A DNA stretch of 43,774 nucleotides from JAWXBM01 sp034440115. Lineage in GTDB: Bacteria; Pseudomonadota; Gammaproteobacteria; Xanthomonadales; SZUA-36. Positions 43,620 through 43,774 of the stretch are shown piece after piece. Every line of letters begins with the position of its first letter. Within the stretch, counting starts at the first letter, position 1. Location: contig JAWXBM010000119.1 in NCBI GenBank assembly GCA_034440115.1, forward strand, positions 1 to 43,774, in the 5' to 3' direction. The translations under genes were made by a program, and so were the position numbers. The notes below the pieces were generated by a model that made no database searches, was not told where the DNA came from, and was given only the letters and a program-made list of their open reading frames with translations.

Positions 43620-43760
43620 CCCGGCCCCCGCTTGCCCCGGGCTCGATCCGGGGAGCCGGGATCCAGTCGTACTATTTCGTCATCCCGGACGGAGCGTAGC
43701 GGAGATCCGGGATCCAGCCACCCAACGGCAGTTGGGTGCCGGATCAAGTCCGGCATGACG
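43620..43760. repeat. Cluster of palindromic intergenic repeats
   Basis: Four hairpins lie in a row: a nested one with CCCGGC/GCCGGG (43620-43660) and an inner CCCCGG/CCGGGG; ATCCCGGA/TCCGGGAT (43682-43713); CACCCAAC/GTTGGGTG (43719-43738); and TGCCGGA/TCCGGCA (43737-43755). The first two share CCGGGATCCAG and each follows TTCGTCA, TTCGTCA recurs at the window end, and the last hairpin is followed by its complement, CATGACG. These are dispersed REP/MITE-like extragenic palindromes of the type common in proteobacteria. They may also serve as a terminator for the pst operon. The 110 bp before them show nothing else. Confidence 0.75.
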
Positions 43761-43774
43761 GACTAACTTCGTCA

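Noticed and set aside
1..43774. tRNA genes, rRNA, CRISPR arrays, intact insertion sequences, integrase or attachment sites
   Set aside because: None was seen on reading both strands. The repeats at the right edge are heterogeneous hairpins and not a regular repeat-spacer array.

Overview
The window looks like a piece of a free-living gammaproteobacterial chromosome, probably from a marine or sediment lineage with intermediate GC. The pointers are the overall gene content, a Pho box close to the enterobacterial form, an FNR/DNR-type site, and a mix of CuA-type haem-copper enzymes, GlsB, DUF1566 and beta-helix proteins. I cannot name a genus. I found no tRNA, rRNA, CRISPR array, intact transposase or phage module. 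Genes are dense and many overlap by 1-4 nt. The only stretches without an intact gene are a decayed DUF222/HNH gene near 2.0-2.5 kb and a cluster of palindromic repeats at the right edge.

Layout. 1-6.6 kb: an OPT transporter cut by the left edge, a GlsB-like membrane protein, an HNH-endonuclease fossil, an MFS permease, a membrane-anchored M23-like peptidase, a small membrane protein, a frameshifted secreted beta-helix protein and a 55-residue PLDc_N-type protein. 6.7-10.6 kb: a CPA1 cation/proton antiporter, then a leftward set DUF1566 lipoprotein - PhyH dioxygenase - haem A synthase. 10.6-18.3 kb: an accessory respiratory island. A perfect FNR/DNR box (10585-10598), spaced as in a class II promoter, drives a small membrane protein, a CuA subunit II and a B-family haem-copper subunit I. 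In subunit I the active-site cross-linked Tyr is Gln. A strong terminator follows, then SCO, a fusion of cytochrome b6-like, two-cluster ferredoxin, MvhD-like and periplasmic domains, and a hemerythrin. A second, divergent haem-copper protein that lacks one CuB histidine faces them. Together these suggest NO reduction or NO/low-O2 respiration rather than ordinary oxygen reduction.

18.3-32.5 kb: metabolic genes. These are an ornithine-decarboxylase-fold enzyme, a DUF255 thioredoxin-like protein, a TerC protein, a cupin, a GabT-like aminotransferase, mtnA with a FucA/Ald2-like aldolase (methylthioadenosine salvage by the DHAP shunt), a leftward operon of two DUF1538 membrane proteins with PII-like, CBS and crotonase genes, a methionine-type aminotransferase, and an M13 peptidase.

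32.6-43.5 kb: a phosphate region. It holds PiT and its DUF47 partner, an N-formylglutamate amidohydrolase-like protein, a 2-phosphoglycerate-kinase-like protein next to an archaeal-type phosphoglycerate mutase, and a Pho-box-led pst operon ordered pstS-phoU-pstC-pstA-pstB1-pstB2. PhoU carries a degenerate LMW-phosphatase/ArsC-like tail. The two PstB proteins have complementary lesions: B1 lost the Q- and H-loop residues and B2 lost the LSGGQ signature. They therefore look like an obligate asymmetric ATPase heterodimer.

The strongest candidates for something undescribed are the asymmetric PstB pair with the PhoU fusion, and the NOR-like haem-copper island with its cytochrome b/ferredoxin/MvhD fusion.
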